From DASZJY01 sp036260255 (GTDB lineage Bacteria; Actinomycetota; Acidimicrobiia; Acidimicrobiales; AC-14): a stretch of 22,731 nucleotides of DNA. How positions within the stretch are numbered: the first letter of the stretch is position 1; each line of letters starts with the position of its first letter. Position numbers and translations under genes: made by a program. The stretch is taken from the NCBI GenBank assembly GCA_036260255.1, contig DATAAF010000043.1:1-22731 (forward strand), read 5' to 3'. This document shows positions 20,788 to 22,731 of the stretch, piece after piece. Under the pieces are notes generated by a model. That model ran no database searches and was not told the DNA's origin. It saw only the letters and a program-made list of their open reading frames with translations.

Positions 20788-21645
20788 TCAGCGGCGGTCG
20801 GCACGTCGGGCGCCGGCTCGCACCCGTCCGCTGGCGATCACCGCCGCCGCCGGCAGGGCGACCCGGCCGCCGGGCTTCCCGTAGGAGGCGGTGGCCACCT
20901 CGACGTAGCGGGCGCGGGCCGCCGCCCGCTGCTCGACCGTCGCCGCCGCCAGCACCGCGCCGGTGCGGGGCGTGCCGTCGGCCACCGCGTCGAACCAGGC
21001 ACCCGGGTCCACCGAGAGCGTCCAGCCGGCGCGTTCCACCAGGACGTCGTCGAGCCCGGCGCCGGCGAGGAGGGCGACCAGACGGTCGGCTTCGGCGTAG
21101 AGGGTGCTGTCGGGGCCGGGCGGGGCGGCGCCGGCCAGCCCCGCCGCCTCTGCCACCGGGCCGAACAAGCCGAGGGCGGCGTTGGCCGCGGGAACGTCCC
21201 AGACGCTGACCGCCACCCGCCCACCCTCGGCGCACACCCGCGCCATCTCGGCCATCGCCAGCTCCGGCCGGGCGAGGTGGTTCACGAGGAAGCCGGCGAC
21301 GACGGCGTCGAAGGCACCGTCGTCGAAGGGAAGGTTCTCGACGCTCGCCCGGCGCACGTCGACCCCGGCGGCGGCGGCCAGCTCGACCATGGCCTGGGAC
21401 TGGTCGACCGCCGTCACACGGGCGCCCCGGGCGAGGGCGGCGAGGGCGATGACGCCGGGCCCGGTGGCCACGTCGAGCAGCGCCGTGCCCGCTCGAACGG
21501 CGGCGGCGTCCAGCAGCGGACCGGTCGCGCCGCGGGTGAGGGCGGTGACGCCGGCGGCGTAGGCCGCCGCCCGGGTCTCCCACGCCTGGCGCTCCCAGCG
21601 GGTGAAGGCGTCGAGCTGTTCCTCGGAGTGGTCCACCGGGGTCAT
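20788..21645 (-). CDS. Class I SAM-dependent methyltransferase
   Basis: The 285-residue product is a Rossmann-fold methyltransferase of the UbiE/Methyltransf_11 type. Motif I is TALLDVATGPGVIALAALAR, motif II VTAVDQSQAMVELA, then VRRASVENLPFDDGAFDAVV (acidic residue for the cofactor adenine), LARPELAMAEMARVCAEGG and VAVSVWD. The N-terminus FTRWERQAWETRAAAYAAGV and the C-terminal region resemble small-molecule methyltransferases, but the substrate is not identifiable. The ATG at 21645 gives MTPVDHSEEQLDAF. It diverges from the DnaJ-like gene with 67 bases between starts. It is distinct from MenG: it lacks the N-terminal UbiE signature, and I see no link to quinones. Confidence 0.9.
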   Translation of the reverse strand: MTPVDHSEEQLDAFTRWERQAWETRAAAYAAGVTALTRGATGPLLDAAAVRAGTALLDVATGPGVIALAALARGARVTAVDQSQAMVELAAAAGVDVRRASVENLPFDDGAFDAVVAGFLVNHLARPELAMAEMARVCAEGGRVAVSVWDVPAANAALGLFGPVAEAAGLAGAAPPGPDSTLYAEADRLVALLAGAGLDDVLVERAGWTLSVDPGAWFDAVADGTPRTGAVLAAATVEQRAAARARYVEVATASYGKPGGRVALPAAAVIASGRVRAGARRADRR

Positions 21646-21712
21646 GGTGTCACACACCCGTCGACATGAAAGGCATGGGAATACCGGTAGGGACACCGAA
21701 GTTGACCAGGGC

Positions 21713-22731
21713 ATGGCGGCCCAGACCGAATGGCTCGAGAAGGACTACTACGCGGTGCTCGGAGTGCCGGAGACGGCGTCCGAGAAGGAGATCCAGCGCG
21801 CCTACCGCCGCCTGGCCCGGGAGCTCCACCCCGACGTCAACCCCGACCGCGCCGACGCCGAGGAGCGGTTCAAGGAAGTGTCGGCCGCCTACGACGTGAT
21901 CGGCGACTCCGAGCGGCGCAAGGAGTACGACGAGCTCCGGCAGCTCCAGAAGGCCGGGGTGGGCGCCGGCGGCTTCGGCGGCTCCGGCGACGGGACAACG
22001 GGCGGCTTCCGGGTCCGGTTCGTCAACGTCGAGGACCTGAGCGACCTCGACGACCTTGGTGACCTCGGCGGGCTGGGGGACCTGTTCGGGCTCGGCGACG
22101 TGTTCACCGGCGCCGGCCGGCGACCGAGCCGTGCCCGCCGCGGCAAGGACATCGAGGCGGAGCTCGCCCTCGACTTCGAGGACGCGGTCCGCGGCACCAC
22201 CGCCACGCTGACCGTGGCCGCCGAGGTGCCCTGCGAGCGCTGCGGCGGTGAGGGCACGACCGGCGGGCAGCCGTGCACGGAGTGCAGCGGGCGGGGCACC
22301 CAGCCGGAGCTCCGGCGAACCACGGTGCGCGTCCCCGCCGGCATCGAGGACCGCCAGCTCATCCGGGTGCCGGGCCAGGGGGGCGCCGGTCGCAGGGGCG
22401 GCCCGCCCGGCGACCTGTACGTCACCGTCCAGGTGCGGCCCCATCCGCTGTTCCGCCGCGACGGGCCGCACCTGCGCCTCCGCGTACCGATCACCTTCGC
22501 CGAGGCCGCCCTCGGGTCCGACATCCGGGTGCCCACCCTCGAGGGCGACCCGGTCACCCTGCGGGTGCCGCCCGGCACGCCATCGGGGCGCACCTTCCGG
22601 GTGCGCGGGCGCGGCGTGCCCGGCCGGGGCGACCTGCTGGTGACCGCGGAGGTCGCCGTCCCTCAGCGCCTCTCGCCGGCCGAGCGGCGCGCCGTGGAGG
22701 CCCTCGCCGAGGCGAGCACCTCGTCGCCCCG
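21713..22731 (+). CDS. dnaJ: DnaJ-like Hsp40 with half zinc finger, 3' end cut by window
   Basis: This co-chaperone stimulates DnaK. The 339 visible codons run past the window edge. The J domain (residues 11-74) has YYAVLGVPETASEKEIQRAY, the HPD motif at 39-41 and FKEVSAAYDVIGD. The Gly-rich region follows, with a stretch of leucines exactly every third residue (109 to 127). The client-binding C-terminal domains show ELALDFEDAVRGTTATLTV, VPAGIEDRQLIRVPGQGGAG, GDLYVTVQVRPHPLFRRDG and RVRGRGVPGRGDLLV. Between them only two CxxCxGxG-like repeats exist, CERCGGEG and CTECSGRG (Cys174, 177, 188, 191), instead of the usual four. No grpE, dnaK or hrcA is adjacent and I see no CIRCE or HAIR element upstream. 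The family is certain; a CbpA-type name is an alternative. Confidence 0.92.
   Translation, partial: MAAQTEWLEKDYYAVLGVPETASEKEIQRAYRRLARELHPDVNPDRADAEERFKEVSAAYDVIGDSERRKEYDELRQLQKAGVGAGGFGGSGDGTTGGFRVRFVNVEDLSDLDDLGDLGGLGDLFGLGDVFTGAGRRPSRARRGKDIEAELALDFEDAVRGTTATLTVAAEVPCERCGGEGTTGGQPCTECSGRGTQPELRRTTVRVPAGIEDRQLIRVPGQGGAGRRGGPPGDLYVTVQVRPHPLFRRDGPHLRLRVPITFAEAALGSDIRVPTLEGDPVTLRVPPGTPSGRTFRVRGRGVPGRGDLLVTAEVAVPQRLSPAERRAVEALAEASTSSP

Noticed and set aside
21646..21712. CIRCE or HspR/HAIR heat-shock operator before the DnaJ-like gene
   Set aside because: Neither the CIRCE inverted repeat nor a CTTGAGT-N7-ACTCAAG type element is present; only a short TACCGGTA palindrome is seen.
1..22731. 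tRNA, rRNA, CRISPR arrays, insertion sequences or phage genes
   Set aside because: I looked for T-loop sequences, regularly spaced repeats, transposase motifs and terminal inverted repeats on both strands and found none that I could support.

Overview
This window reads as a chromosomal segment of a very high-GC actinobacterium (GC clearly above 70% by eye, G/C at almost every third codon position, frequent GTG starts, menaquinone as quinone, LytR-CpsA-Psr wall enzyme). A lineage such as Acidimicrobiia is plausible, but I cannot prove it from the sequence alone. Coding density is high, no gene-free stretch exceeds 300 bases, and I see no rRNA, tRNA, CRISPR array, insertion sequence or phage gene. 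The two outermost genes are cut by the window edges.

Layout. (1) 1-1248: a divergent pair, a thiosulfate sulfurtransferase (minus, 3' end missing) and a SufE-type sulfur acceptor (plus). (2) 1309-4030: a tightly overlapping plus-strand operon of a regulator with two MerR-like domains, menG (ubiE) and menF. (3) 4090-4804: two small cupins facing each other. (4) 4814-11459: the rest of the menaquinone pathway in several divergent units: menD(-)/menH(+), menB-menA-menC(-) and menE(+). Together the window carries menF, menD, menH, menC, menE, menB, menA and menG. Only a DHNA-CoA thioesterase (menI) is missing from the chorismate-to-menaquinone route. (5) 11566-13332: a short LCP-family enzyme with an upstream putative lipoprotein, and a small acidic ORF diverging from them. 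(6) 13370-15922: an 850-residue multi-pass membrane protein. (7) 16092-18340: a NarL-type two-component system (minus) and a divergent membrane-anchored LytR_C protein (plus). (8) 18553-21645: a minus-strand run of an AI-2E family transporter, a tiny ORF, a YbaN/DUF454 protein, an unknown membrane protein and a class I methyltransferase. (9) 21713-end: a DnaJ-like co-chaperone with only half of the usual zinc-finger cysteines.

Regulation visible in the DNA. Several genes have a TANNNT box 7-8 bases upstream of the start codon, the pattern of leaderless actinobacterial transcripts (merR, menE, the histidine kinase, the LytR_C protein, the unknown membrane protein at 20766). The most interesting signal is an imperfect palindrome, GGAGTGATCGCTCC, lying exactly between the -35-like and -10 boxes of the merR-menG-menF operon. 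Its first 13 bases recur at the 5' end of menB. This suggests, without proving, that the tandem-domain MerR protein is a dedicated menaquinone-pathway regulator that also controls itself. The menB/menE intergenic region adds a perfect 17-base dyad with overlapping -10-like boxes and two GAAC-N-GTTC dyads. MenB is of the bicarbonate-dependent (E. coli-like) type rather than the mycobacterial type.
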